DNA of 64,000 nucleotides from CAZLFA01 sp964558665 (GCA_964558665.1 CAZLFA010000009.1:15246-79245), one strand, 5' to 3'; positions 8,984-18,486 are shown, numbered from the stretch's first letter. Notes: generated from the letters alone by a model not told the origin. Numbers and translations are program-made.

Positions 8984-9977
8984 ATGTGATGCCCCGGCTT
9001 GTAATAACTGCAGTAATGAGTTCAGGCGGCGTGAGATCGAAGGACGGATAATATGCCCTGACTTGCGGTCCGGTTATCGGCACACCTTGAAATTGAAGGA
9101 CCTCGAGGGGATCACGCTCTTCAATCGGGATATCAGCGCCTTTGGCCGTGTTTCGGTCTGCTCCGCCGTAAGCCAGTATATAGAAAGGTATCCGATAATA
9201 TTTTGCGCAGATCGCCAGTTGTAAAGTGCCCACCTTATTGGCGGCGACGCCGTCCATGGCGATTCTGTCGGCCGCAGTGAAAACCTTATGAATCATTCCT
9301 TTTGACATGCAATGCGCAGCCATATTGTCGGTGATGAGCGTTGTGTCGAAACCCATGCTGCCGATCGACCATGCGGTCAGTCTTGCTCCCTGGAGATATG
9401 GACGCGTCTCCGTGCACATGACTTTAATATCCTTGCCGTTGTCGCGGGCGTACTGGAGCATGTAGAGCAATCCGGCGCCGGCAAAGCAATGCGTCAGGAT
9501 CCGGTCACCGGAGGAAAGAAGCGGCTCGGCATGCCTGCCCGTATCCTGCGATACGGCCCTTTGCCTTGCGACCACTTTTTTAAGGCTGTCCAGAATCACC
9601 TCTGACTGTCTGCGTTTCCCGTCCTGTTTCGGGATGGCTGACAGAAGTTTGTTCTGAAGCGCCGCCAGGTGAAATCCGGTCGGCCTTGTTGCACACAGAC
9701 GTTCGGATGCCTTCTTCAGCGCACGATCCACATCCTTTTCATTATCTCTTTCAGCCCTGCAGGCGGCCATATAAAGACCGTATCCTGCGGTGACGGCAAT
9801 GTCGCCTGCACCCTGAACCGCCATGTCCTCTATCGCTTTTGCTACTTCCTCGCAGTCGGAACATAAAACCTTTTCAACGAATCGCGGCAGTTTTCTTCTG
9901 TCGATGATAACCAGCTTGTCATTCTCCAGATAGACGTTGTTTTCGAGATCCATCAATAGAGGCTGCGTCAAGGTCAC
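8982..9977 (-). CDS. methylthioribose-1-phosphate isomerase-like (MtnA/eIF2B family)
   Basis: This 331-residue protein is of the MtnA/eIF2B-like sugar-phosphate isomerase family. MtnA turns 5-methylthioribose-1-phosphate into the ribulose form. The catalytic Cys (C164 in LTHCFAGAG) and Asp (D237 in AADRIAMDG) are present, with ETRPYLQGARLTAW and PIEERDPLEV. The usual N-terminal RGAPAIG phosphate-binding motif reads QGAGDIA, and no other methionine-salvage gene is nearby. A related isomerase activity is therefore possible. The GTG start overlaps the pyrG stop (GTGA), implying translational coupling; a TTG two codons on would also have good spacing. Confidence 0.75.
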   Translation of the reverse strand: MTLTQPLLMDLENNVYLENDKLVIIDRRKLPRFVEKVLCSDCEEVAKAIEDMAVQGAGDIAVTAGYGLYMAACRAERDNEKDVDRALKKASERLCATRPTGFHLAALQNKLLSAIPKQDGKRRQSEVILDSLKKVVARQRAVSQDTGRHAEPLLSSGDRILTHCFAGAGLLYMLQYARDNGKDIKVMCTETRPYLQGARLTAWSIGSMGFDTTLITDNMAAHCMSKGMIHKVFTAADRIAMDGVAANKVGTLQLAICAKYYRIPFYILAYGGADRNTAKGADIPIEERDPLEVLQFQGVPITGPQVRAYYPSFDLTPPELITAVITSRGIT

Positions 9978-11587
9978 TTCTCCGTTTTCTGTTTATTCTT
10001 CAGGGATGCTTCGATGAATTTGCGAAACAGCGGATGGGGATGGGTCGGCCGCGACTTGAACTCGGGATGGAACTGGCAGCCGAGGAACCATGGATGGTCC
10101 TTTATTTCAACAACCTCTGCCAGTCGGCCGTCAGGGGAAGCGCCTGAAATGCGCAGGCCGTCTTTCACAAGACGTTTTTTAAACGCATTGTTGAATTCGT
10201 ATCGATGCCTGTGTCTTTCCATTATTTCGCGTTCACTGTAGGCATCGTAGGCGAAGGAATTCTTTTCAAGGATGCAGGGGTAAGCTCCCAGCCTCATGGA
10301 GGCCCCTTTTTCCATGACTTTTTTCTGTTCCGGGAGCAGATCGATAACGGGATACTTTGTCTCCCGATCAAACTCCGAGCTGTTTGCCGATGCCATTTTG
10401 GATACATGACGGGCATACTCCACCACGGCCATCTGCATGCCGAGGCAGATTCCGAAATATGGAATTCGCTTCGTTCGCGCGTGCTGCACCGCCTGGATCA
10501 TCCCCTCGATTCCCCGGTCACCGAAGCCTCCCGGAACCAGAATGCCGTCAGCGCCGTCAAGCTGGTGGTTTAAGCCGTCCTTCTCGATCTTTTCAGAATC
10601 GACGAAACGCAGATTGACGCGGCAGTCATTCGCTATGCCGCCGTGAACAAGAGCTTCATTAAGACTTTTGTAGGAGTCTGTCAGGTTGACATACTTGCCG
10701 ACGATGGCTATGCACACTTCCTGAGAGGGATGCAGCATCTTACGGACCACCTCTTCCCATGCTTCCAAATGGGGCTGGCCGGTCCACATATTCAGCAAGT
10801 CGACTATCTTGGTGTCCAGACCTTCCTTCCTGAAGATCAGCGGAACTTCATAGATGCATCCGACATCCTTGGCGGTAAAGACGGAGGCAACCTCGACATT
10901 GCAGAAGAGGGCAATCTTGCTCTTGATGTCTTCCGACAGAAATTCCTCTGTGCGGCAGAGCAGTATGTCCGGCTGAATACCGATTTCCCGCAACGCCTTT
11001 ACGCTGTGCTGAGTCGGCTTTGTCTTGACTTCGCCGGCGGTTTTAATGAAAGGCACCCAGGTGAGATGTATGAATATGGCATTTTGTCTTCCAATTTCAT
11101 TCCTGAACTGGCGAATCGCCTCCAGGAAGGGGAGGCTTTCTATGTCGCCTACCGTTCCGCCGATTTCGACTATGGCGACGTCGAACCCTTCTGCGGTTGT
11201 TTTGATATAATCCTTTATTTCGTTGGTTATATGAGGGATGACTTGGACTGTCTTTCCCAGATAATCTCCCCGTCGCTCTTTTGAGATAACGGAGAAGTAT
11301 ACCTGTCCCGTGGTCAGATTATTTCCCTTGCTCATGCGCGTGGAGGTGAACCGCTCATAGTGTCCCAGATCAAGGTCCGTTTCCGCTCCGTCGTCCGTGA
11401 CGAAGACTTCTCCGTGCTGAAACGGGCTCATGGTTCCGGGATCGACGTTTATATAGGGATCGAGCTTCTGGTTTGTTACCCGGAGTCCACGGCATTCAAG
11501 AAGGGCGGCAATGGAAGCGGCTGCAAGACCTTTGCCCAGTGAGGATAGTACACCGCCGGTCACAAAGATGAATTTGGTCTTTTTCAT
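9974..11587 (-). CDS. pyrG: CTP synthase
   Basis: This enzyme aminates UTP to CTP using glutamine and ATP. The 537 residues comprise an N-terminal synthetase domain, opening FIFVTGGVLSSLGKG, and a C-terminal class I glutamine amidotransferase with the nucleophile motif FGICLGMQM and a final FHPE. Length is typical. AAGGAG sits six bases before the ATG. It is the middle gene of an alaX-like/pyrG/mtnA-like run and overlaps the last by four bases. It is separate from the pyrRBC operon at 32-35 kb. Confidence 0.97.
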   Translation of the reverse strand: MKKTKFIFVTGGVLSSLGKGLAAASIAALLECRGLRVTNQKLDPYINVDPGTMSPFQHGEVFVTDDGAETDLDLGHYERFTSTRMSKGNNLTTGQVYFSVISKERRGDYLGKTVQVIPHITNEIKDYIKTTAEGFDVAIVEIGGTVGDIESLPFLEAIRQFRNEIGRQNAIFIHLTWVPFIKTAGEVKTKPTQHSVKALREIGIQPDILLCRTEEFLSEDIKSKIALFCNVEVASVFTAKDVGCIYEVPLIFRKEGLDTKIVDLLNMWTGQPHLEAWEEVVRKMLHPSQEVCIAIVGKYVNLTDSYKSLNEALVHGGIANDCRVNLRFVDSEKIEKDGLNHQLDGADGILVPGGFGDRGIEGMIQAVQHARTKRIPYFGICLGMQMAVVEYARHVSKMASANSSEFDRETKYPVIDLLPEQKKVMEKGASMRLGAYPCILEKNSFAYDAYSEREIMERHRHRYEFNNAFKKRLVKDGLRISGASPDGRLAEVVEIKDHPWFLGCQFHPEFKSRPTHPHPLFRKFIEASLKNKQKTEK

Positions 11588-11610
11588 AATTGCTCCTTAA
11601 ACTGCATGCT

Positions 11611-12057
11611 TTATTGATTTACATTCGTAAGTTTGTACCTGATACGCATGATTCCACCGGCGAAGCCCGCCGAGATAATGTGAAAACGGCCGATCTGCCC
11701 CGCCGATTCCACATGAGGGCCGATACAGGGACAGGCGTCGTAATCGCCTATCAGGATCACCCTTATCTTTTCACCGGCACTTTCGGGCAGCCTGTCCAGA
11801 TTAAAGCTGCCGCGAGCCTCCTCTTTGCTCATGTATTCTTCCCGGACTTTTGCATCCGATGCTATTACTTCGTTGACCCGTTTTTCAAGCTCAGCGAGAT
11901 CCTCCGAGGAAAGAGGACGTTCGAAACGGTAGTCGCATTTTGATTTCTTTTTTTCAATGTGGGCGCTGAAACAGCGATTGCATCCGAACATCCGTATCAT
12001 CGTCTGATTCAGGATATGTTCCGCCGTATGCATCCTGGGATCGATTTCTTTTTCCAT
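11611..12057 (-). CDS. AlaX-like alanyl-tRNA editing-domain protein
   Basis: This 148-residue stand-alone protein resembles the editing (second additional) domain of alanyl/threonyl-tRNA synthetases. It has the zinc motif HxxxH (H10, H14 in MHTAEHILN) and, later, CxxxxH (CPCIGPH). Such proteins deacylate mischarged tRNA(Ala). The N-terminal glycine-rich module of larger AlaX types is absent. It lies 23 bases before pyrG and probably starts that transcript, with a good promoter candidate upstream. The ribosome site is weak. Confidence 0.75.
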   Translation of the reverse strand: MEKEIDPRMHTAEHILNQTMIRMFGCNRCFSAHIEKKKSKCDYRFERPLSSEDLAELEKRVNEVIASDAKVREEYMSKEEARGSFNLDRLPESAGEKIRVILIGDYDACPCIGPHVESAGQIGRFHIISAGFAGGIMRIRYKLTNVNQ

Positions 12058-12092
12058 GGAATAGTTTCGAGAAGGGTTTTTTTAACCATTGT

Positions 12093-12121
12093 TTTTTATT
12101 CCTTTTTGACGAAACAGTCAA
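12093..12121 (-). promoter_or_regulatory. candidate promoter of the alaX-like/pyrG transcript
   Basis: On the minus strand TTGACT (12121-12116), a 17-base spacer and TAAAAA (12098-12093) lie 36 bases before the ATG at 12057. It has a good -35 and a moderate -10. Confidence 0.45.
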
Positions 12122-12235
12122 TGAATAAGATTGTTAAAATGTTGGGACAAAATTGTAATAATGTAAAAAATATTTTGCCTGACAACCGGCAGCTTCAGGA
12201 GAGGACAAGAGATGCATTTAATCCCCGGATATTTA

Positions 12236-12577
12236 TCACAGATTACACAATTGAACGTAGTTTCCGTCCGGAAAGGGCTCTTTTCCGCTCCGGCTGTGTC
12301 GATCTGTGGTATTGCTTGTGCGACGTACATTATGAACGCCTCCGCGCAATCCCTTGATCTCCTTGCCGGAACGAAAAATATCCTCTTTCCAATCCGGAAA
12401 CTGAAAAATTTCAACATAAAGAGTTTCCGGATGAAAACAAAATCCTTGAATACTATCCTGGTCGAAGAGGTTTTCAAGCGGCGAATCAAATATTTTTCTT
12501 GTGAAAAATATTCTGAGCCGCGGAAAGCCTCTTTGACCGGAGTGCCGAAGAGTATTACTTTTTTATCGCGTAATCTG
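12236..12577 (+). repeat. dispersed palindromic element, copy 3 (long form)
   Basis: The core palindrome (12455-12541) matches copies 1 and 2, and the right flank TTTTTTATCGCGTAATCTG matches copy 1. The left end (CAGATTACACAATTGAAC at about 12238) matches the left end of copy 2, but here about 200 bases of extra sequence separate it from the core. A 19-base direct repeat (ATCCGGAAACTGAAAAATT at 12392-12410 and the same with one change at 12593-12611) flanks the core. Together these fill the gap of about 580 bases between the alaX-like gene and the serine hydrolase gene. No credible gene was seen inside. Confidence 0.7.
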
Positions 12578-12636
12578 AGTTTATTGTATATTATCCGGAA
12601 ACTGATAAATTAATCATATGAGAGGGGGTTTGAAAC

Positions 12637-14175
12637 ATGAAAAAAAGTATCGGTGTTCTTCTCGTTGCTTTCCTTTTTTTTACCTTTTTATATCCGGCAT
12701 CTTCGCATGCACAGGTAAGCTTGGCAGGGCTAAATGAGCTTGACGCATATGTCAAAAAAACCATGGGAGAGTGGCGGGTGCCCGGCCTGGCAATTGCGCT
12801 TGTCAAGGACGATAAGGTCATCTTTATGAAAGGCTACGGTGTACGAGAATCGGGCAAACAGGAACCTGTTGATGAAAATACGGTTTTCCCCATCGGATCG
12901 ACATCCAAGGCATTTACCTCCACCGCTGTTGCGCTGCTTGTCCAGGACAAAAAGGTGTCCTGGGACGACAGGGTCGTCGATCATCTGCGCTGGTTTCAGA
13001 TGTATGATCCCTGGGTGACCCGCGAGATGACAATGAGGGATCTGCTGGCCAACAGGAGCGGCCTGTCGGGCCTTAGTGAACAATTATGGTATGCCACCGA
13101 CCACAGCCGCGATGAAATTGTGCGCCGGCTCCGTTATGTCAAACCTGAATCGAGCTTCCGCTCGCAATATGCTTATCGCAACTGCATGTTTTTAACCGCA
13201 GGACAGACCATTCCGGCCATAACCGGCAAGACATGGGATGAATTTCTCAGAGAAAGGATTTTTAAACCTCTCGGGATGACGCGCACTTCCACCAGCGCTC
13301 GCAATCTTTACAGACTGGACAACGTGGCCAGGCCGCATTTAACAGTCAACGGCAAGGTCACGCCGGTGCCTTTGCGGAACATAGACAATATCGGACCCGC
13401 CGGATCGGTAAATTCAAGTGTGAAGGACATGTCGCAGTGGCTCCGCTTCCACATTGCAAACGGTATGCTTGATGGAAAACGGGTTGCCGACACCGCCGTT
13501 ATTGAAGAGACGCATAAGCCGCACACGATCGTGTCCACAGCGTCCGACCCGAACGGCCTGACTCCCTGGGCAAAAAGGGCCGACTATTGTCTGAGCTGGG
13601 TTTTGATCGACACGGACAGCGGTCCCATGGTTTATCACAACGGGCAGATTGACGGCATCTATGCTGCGATCGGTTTCAATCCGGAAAAAAAGTTGGGCGC
13701 AGTAATCCTTACCAATTTTGAAAATCACAAGCTGTCCGATATTCTCCTTTTGAGAGCCATTGATATCATTCAGGGCAGGACCCCGCAGGACTGGCATACA
13801 AAGATTCTTGAAAACTTCAGAAAGCAGGAAGCATTAATGGCCGGTGAAGCGAAAAAAATGGAATCTTCACGTATTCAGAATACCAGGCCAAGCCTTCCGG
13901 CAGAGTCTTATGCCGGCGATTATGAAAACGAGATATATGGAAGGATCAGGGTGTATAAGGAAGGCAGCGGCCTGGTTCTGCATAAGGGGTCCAATCTTAT
14001 TTATGATCTTTCACACTGGCACTATGATACCTTCCGGGCGACAAACCGCGATAAGGTGGCGGAGGCAAGATCGGGGATGTCAATTGTCAATTTCGATATA
14101 AATTTCCAGGGAGCGGTTTCGGCGATGACTATGAACGATACGCTTACCTTTACGCGGTTGACGGAAAAGAAATGA
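12637..14175 (+). CDS. exported serine hydrolase, beta-lactamase (class C/PBP4*) family
   Basis: This 512-residue protein begins with a clear signal peptide (MKKS, a hydrophobic stretch to about residue 22, cleavage near SHA-Q). The catalytic SxxK is S88-T-S-K91, the YxN equivalent is Y180-R-N182, and the KTG-like triad is HNG in MVYHNGQIDG. A C-terminal beta-rich domain (about 400-510) resembles DUF3471. Family members are peptidases or esterases of the periplasm, seldom true lactamases. The ribosome site GAGAGGGGG lies ten bases before the ATG. It stands alone beside repeat copy 3. Confidence 0.85.
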   Translation: MKKSIGVLLVAFLFFTFLYPASSHAQVSLAGLNELDAYVKKTMGEWRVPGLAIALVKDDKVIFMKGYGVRESGKQEPVDENTVFPIGSTSKAFTSTAVALLVQDKKVSWDDRVVDHLRWFQMYDPWVTREMTMRDLLANRSGLSGLSEQLWYATDHSRDEIVRRLRYVKPESSFRSQYAYRNCMFLTAGQTIPAITGKTWDEFLRERIFKPLGMTRTSTSARNLYRLDNVARPHLTVNGKVTPVPLRNIDNIGPAGSVNSSVKDMSQWLRFHIANGMLDGKRVADTAVIEETHKPHTIVSTASDPNGLTPWAKRADYCLSWVLIDTDSGPMVYHNGQIDGIYAAIGFNPEKKLGAVILTNFENHKLSDILLLRAIDIIQGRTPQDWHTKILENFRKQEALMAGEAKKMESSRIQNTRPSLPAESYAGDYENEIYGRIRVYKEGSGLVLHKGSNLIYDLSHWHYDTFRATNRDKVAEARSGMSIVNFDINFQGAVSAMTMNDTLTFTRLTEKK

Positions 14176-14197
14176 GAAGGGAGGTCGGCTGTCCGCT

Positions 14198-15247
14198 TTA
14201 AAGGCCTTCACCGTCGCTCGCGGATGATCCGCTCAATTGCCCGCATGCTGCAAGTATGTCTGCCCCGCGGCTGGCACGGAGTATGGTTGTGTAGTGGTTG
14301 TTCATGAGTATGCCCTGGAAGGTTTCAATGGCCTTTGGGGATGGAGTTTTGAAGGCAGAACCGGGAAATTCGTTGAAGGCGATCAGGTTGAGCTTGCAGC
14401 GGATTCCCCTGAGAAGACGGGATAGTTTTTCCGCGTCTTCCGGCGAGGCGTTAACTCCGTCCATCAGGATGTATTCAAAGGTGAGCATTCTCCTGCCCGG
14501 CATGGGGTAGTCGCGGCATGCCTCCAGCAGCTTGCTGATGGGATATTTACGATTGACGGGCATGAGCTTATCCCTGACCCTGTCATCGGGGGCATTGAGG
14601 GATATTGCCAGATTGACGCAGATATCCTTTCCCAGTTGCATGATCATCGGGGCCAGGCCGCAGGTGGATATGGTGAGCTTGCGGTTCGAAAACCCCAGCC
14701 CGTAATCGGAAGTGATGATCCGGGCAGCCTTGATGGTGTTAAGATAGTTGTCGAGCGGTTCACCCATGCCCATCATGACGATGTTCTTGATATCCGGTCC
14801 TTCCGGGGTTTTGTTTTTCAGGATTGTTATCTGGCCGGTTATCTCCGAGGGCAGAAGGTTTCTTTTGAACCCCATGCTGCCGGTAAGGCAGAATCGGCAA
14901 GCCATCCGGCATCCCGCCTGGGTAGAGACGCATATCGTCCAGTGGTTCTTTCCGGGAATGAGGACGCTTTCAATAAGCAGCCCGTCTTCCAGCCGAAAAA
15001 GGAATTTCTTTGTGCCGTCCGTCGAGACCTGGGTTTTGACTATCTCCGGCTGGGTGATTCCGGCCCTCTGAGCAAGAGAAGCTCGGAAATCTCTGGAAAG
15101 TGTGGTCATCAGCTCGAAAGAGTCGGCATTGCCGTGATAGAGCCACTTCATGATCTGCCGTGCCCGGTAGTTTTCCTTTCCCAGACCGGCGACGAATTCC
15201 TCTATCTCAGTGAGCGTCATGTCCTTGAGATTGGGCTTGTCTGTCAT
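14198..15247 (-). CDS. rlmN: dual-specificity 23S rRNA/tRNA adenine-C2 methyltransferase RlmN
   Basis: This radical SAM enzyme methylates C2 of A2503 in 23S rRNA, and A37 of some tRNAs. Its 349 residues include the cluster motif CxxxCxxC (C113, C117, C120 in CRMACRFC), the GEPLDN motif and the C-terminal catalytic Cys in AACGQL. Length is normal. The start codon overlaps the icd stop by four bases, so it is probably translated from the acn-icd side of the locus. It converges on the serine hydrolase gene. Confidence 0.96.
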   Translation of the reverse strand: MTDKPNLKDMTLTEIEEFVAGLGKENYRARQIMKWLYHGNADSFELMTTLSRDFRASLAQRAGITQPEIVKTQVSTDGTKKFLFRLEDGLLIESVLIPGKNHWTICVSTQAGCRMACRFCLTGSMGFKRNLLPSEITGQITILKNKTPEGPDIKNIVMMGMGEPLDNYLNTIKAARIITSDYGLGFSNRKLTISTCGLAPMIMQLGKDICVNLAISLNAPDDRVRDKLMPVNRKYPISKLLEACRDYPMPGRRMLTFEYILMDGVNASPEDAEKLSRLLRGIRCKLNLIAFNEFPGSAFKTPSPKAIETFQGILMNNHYTTILRASRGADILAACGQLSGSSASDGEGL

Positions 15248-16473
15248 AGATTGAGCTTTTTGTTGAGCGCAGCAGCGACGGCTTCGATGAAGCCTTCGGT
15301 GTTGACTTTGCGGTTTGCCGAATTCCTGTCGGCCAGCGCCAGCAGATCGCCCGTCATGGTCCCGCTTTCTACCGTTTCAAGAGACGCCGCTTCCAGCGTA
15401 TCGGCAAAGGATACAAGTTCGGGATTGTTATCCAACTCGCCACGCTTGCGAAGGCACCCTGTCCAGGCGAAGATCAGCGCCATGGAGTTGCTGGAAGTTT
15501 CCTCGCCTTTCAGATGTTTGTAATAGTGCTTCTGCACTGTGCCGTGAGCAGCTTCGTACTCGTAATAACCCTTGGGAGAGACCAGCACGGAGGTCATCAT
15601 CGCCAGGCTGCCGTTGGCCGATGCTATCATGTCCGACATGACGTCGCCGTCATAGTTTTTAAGAGCCCAGAGAATCCCGCCCTCCGATTTCATGATGCGT
15701 GCAACTGCGTCATCAATGAGGGTAAAAAAGTATTCGATGCCGGCGGCAGCGAATCTGTCCTTCCAGTTCTTCCCATATTCCTTGTCAAACACTTCACGGA
15801 AACGCGCATCATAGGTCTTGGAAATAGTGTCCTTTGTGCTGAACCAGAGATCCACCTTTTCTTCAAGCGCAAATGCAAAACATGCCTTGGCAAAGCTGTC
15901 TATAGATTTATCAGTGTTGTGAATTCCCTGGATGATGCCTGAGCCGTGAAACTCATTGATCGTCTTCCGCAGCGGCTGGCCCCCGCCCGCCGGCGTGAAA
16001 AGAATCTCCGCCTTGCCGGGACCGGGTATGCAAAGCTCTACATTGTTGTACACATCACCGTAGGCATGTCTGCCGATGATTATGGGTTTTTTCCAGGATG
16101 AAACGACCGGCCTGATATTCTTTACCAGAATCGGCTTTCGGAATACCGTGCCGTCAAGGATTCCCCTGATTGTGGCATTGGGGCTTTTCCATGCCTTTTT
16201 TAAGCTGTATTCCTTTACCCGATCCTCCGTAGGCGTGATCGTGGCGCATTTCACACCCACTCCGTATTTCATGATTGCATGGGCGGAATCGACGGTAACC
16301 TTGTCGTCTGTTTCGTCACGGTGCTTGACGTGAAGGTCATAATATTCAAGATTCATGTCCAGATAAGGAAGAAGAAGTTTCTGCTTTACCATCTGCCACA
16401 TAATGCGCGTCATTTCATCGCCGTCCATCTCGACGATCGTCGTATTCACTTTGATTTTTTTATGCTGAGACAT
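15244..16473 (-). CDS. icd: isocitrate dehydrogenase (NADP), eukaryote-like subfamily
   Basis: This enzyme oxidises and decarboxylates isocitrate to 2-oxoglutarate. The 409-residue sequence starts with IVEMDGDEMTRIMW and has TITPTEDRV, the pattern of the homodimeric NADP enzymes related to eukaryotic IDH1/2, not the E. coli type. GGGAG precedes the ATG. It follows acn by about 50 bases, so citrate can be converted to 2-oxoglutarate by the two products. In strict anaerobes this serves glutamate synthesis. No citrate synthase gene is in the window. Confidence 0.93.
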   Translation of the reverse strand: MSQHKKIKVNTTIVEMDGDEMTRIMWQMVKQKLLLPYLDMNLEYYDLHVKHRDETDDKVTVDSAHAIMKYGVGVKCATITPTEDRVKEYSLKKAWKSPNATIRGILDGTVFRKPILVKNIRPVVSSWKKPIIIGRHAYGDVYNNVELCIPGPGKAEILFTPAGGGQPLRKTINEFHGSGIIQGIHNTDKSIDSFAKACFAFALEEKVDLWFSTKDTISKTYDARFREVFDKEYGKNWKDRFAAAGIEYFFTLIDDAVARIMKSEGGILWALKNYDGDVMSDMIASANGSLAMMTSVLVSPKGYYEYEAAHGTVQKHYYKHLKGEETSSNSMALIFAWTGCLRKRGELDNNPELVSFADTLEAASLETVESGTMTGDLLALADRNSANRKVNTEGFIEAVAAALNKKLNL

Positions 16474-16526
16474 TCTCTTTTCTCCCTTGTTAAGTATGCA
16501 GGCAAACGATGAGAAGATTGACGTGC

Positions 16527-18461
16527 CTATGATTTTTTCAGATTGAGAGCCCCGCCGGCAATAATCATTTTTTTCTGCCGTTCAGTGAGATTGTACGCAA
16601 CTTCAAATGATGCATCTCTGGTTACGTTGCGCACGGTCATCTTTTCTCCCTGCATGATAGTTTTGCCCGGAAAGATAATCTCCAGGCGGTCTCCCTGGCT
16701 GATGTTCCCGTAGTCATCCTCGTGCATAAAAGTAAGCGGGATGATGCCGAAATTGACCAGATTTGCCGAGTGGATGCGCTCGAAAGATTTAGCGATAACG
16801 GCCTTCACCCCCAGAGACATCGGGCAGATGGCGGCGTGTTCCCGCGACGAGCCCTGACCGTAGGAAAAGCCGGCGACAATTATGCTGCTGTATCCCTCGT
16901 TTCGGATCTCCCTGGCCCGCTGTGCAAATGACGGGTCCAGGATTTCAAAGACATATTCGGCGTAGCGGGATATGTTGGAGCGGTACTTCATCCGATCACC
17001 CGCGGGGATGATGTGATCCGTTGTCGTTTTGTCGCCGACCTTTATTGCTACTTTCGCTTGAATCGAATCGGGCAGGTGATCATTAGCCGGCGGCTGACCG
17101 ATGTTCGGTCCTCTGAATATTCCGACGGCCGCGGGGGCTTCGCTGCCGGGCTTTATAATCATGGCGTCATCGACATAAAAAATCTCCGGTATGCGGACAT
17201 CAGGATATGGAATGTCCAGAGTGCGGGGGTCTGTGAAGCGGCCGGTAATGACCGCTGCCGCCGCCGTTTCCGGACTTACGAGGTAGATGTCGGCGTCTTT
17301 TGTGCCGGAACGCCCCAGAAAATTCCTGTTTGAGGTGCGCAGCGACACACCTCCTGACGGCGGACTCTGGCTGTTGCCGATACAGAATCCGCAGGCGTTT
17401 TCCATGAGCCTGGCGCCCGATGCCAGCAGTGTAGCCAGATGTCCGTCACGCGCCAGGTTGTCGAGAACCTGCTTTGACCCCGGGGCGATAATGAAACTTA
17501 CATGCGGGTGAACTGTGCGGTCTTTTAGAATTCCGGCCACGGTGGCCAGATCTTTGTATGATGAATTCGTGCAACTGCCGATGCACACCTGATCGACGGT
17601 GATTTGTCCCGCTTCACTTACGGATATAATGTTTTCCGGGCTGTGCGGCGCCGCTGCCAGTGGCGCAAGCTGTCCGAGATCAATATCGATTACGCGCTCG
17701 TAAACGGCATCAGGATCGGCTGTCAGCTCGCTCCAGTCGTTTTCACGTTTTTCCGCCCTGAGAAACCGCTTTGTCATTTCGTCACTGGGAAAGACGGATG
17801 TTGTAACGCCGCATTCAGCACCCATGTTTGCAATCGTGGCGCGTTCGGGTACGGTCAGCGAATCAAGGCCGCTGCCCCTGTATTCCAGTACCTTGCCGAC
17901 ATTTCCCCTGGTGGTGAAGATTTGCAGAATTCTAAGAATGATATCCTTTGCAGAGACCCATCGGGAAAGCCTTCCTGTAAGATTGATGCCGACTGCATCC
18001 GGGCAGGTCAGATAAAACGGTTCACCCGCCATGGCCAGGGCAACGTCCAATCCGCCCGCTCCGATGGCGAGCATGCCTAAGGCCCCGCCCGTGGGGGTAT
18101 GGCTGTCAGAGCCGATCAACGTTTTCCCCGGTTTGCCGAATCTCTCGAGATGAACCTGGTGACAGATGCCATTCCCGGCGCGGGACAGATATATGCCGAA
18201 TTTTTGCGCGATGCTCTGCAGGTAGCGGTGATCATCCGCATTTTCGAAGCCTATCTGGACAGTGTTGTGATCGATATAGCTTACGGACAGCTCTGTTTGC
18301 ACCTTTGGTATATTCATCGACTCGAATTGCAGATATGCCATGGTGCCGGTGGCATCCTGCGTCAATGTCTGATCAATCCGGACCGATATTTCCGATCCCG
18401 GAATATATTGTCCGGAGACAAGGTGCTGTTCGATTATTTTTTGCGTTATGGACTTACCCAT
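16527..18461 (-). CDS. acn: aconitate hydratase
   Basis: This [4Fe-4S] enzyme interconverts citrate and isocitrate. About 644 residues carry the cluster ligands in CIGSCTNSSY and NACGFCIGN, the substrate motif GSDSHTP and a C-terminal swivel domain with the YGQGSSREH motif. It is shorter than AcnA of E. coli and resembles the compact bacterial/archaeal form. An ATG at 18476 is also in frame, but the ATG at 18461 has a GAGAAG-type site before it and starts MGKSITQK, so it is preferred. icd and rlmN follow on the same strand. Confidence 0.93.
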   Translation of the reverse strand: MGKSITQKIIEQHLVSGQYIPGSEISVRIDQTLTQDATGTMAYLQFESMNIPKVQTELSVSYIDHNTVQIGFENADDHRYLQSIAQKFGIYLSRAGNGICHQVHLERFGKPGKTLIGSDSHTPTGGALGMLAIGAGGLDVALAMAGEPFYLTCPDAVGINLTGRLSRWVSAKDIILRILQIFTTRGNVGKVLEYRGSGLDSLTVPERATIANMGAECGVTTSVFPSDEMTKRFLRAEKRENDWSELTADPDAVYERVIDIDLGQLAPLAAAPHSPENIISVSEAGQITVDQVCIGSCTNSSYKDLATVAGILKDRTVHPHVSFIIAPGSKQVLDNLARDGHLATLLASGARLMENACGFCIGNSQSPPSGGVSLRTSNRNFLGRSGTKDADIYLVSPETAAAAVITGRFTDPRTLDIPYPDVRIPEIFYVDDAMIIKPGSEAPAAVGIFRGPNIGQPPANDHLPDSIQAKVAIKVGDKTTTDHIIPAGDRMKYRSNISRYAEYVFEILDPSFAQRAREIRNEGYSSIIVAGFSYGQGSSREHAAICPMSLGVKAVIAKSFERIHSANLVNFGIIPLTFMHEDDYGNISQGDRLEIIFPGKTIMQGEKMTVRNVTRDASFEVAYNLTERQKKMIIAGGALNLKKS

Positions 18462-18486
18462 AAATGTTCTTCTCATTGTTTAAATA

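Noticed and set aside
3049..12577. Possible CRISPR array from the three similar palindromes
   Set aside because: Copies are kilobases apart, in both orientations and with different flanks. There are no regular spacers and no cas genes.
12118..12613. Short frames on both strands between the alaX-like gene and the serine hydrolase
   Set aside because: They run through the palindromic repeat, and their products match only translations of the repeat copies. No independent coding evidence was seen.
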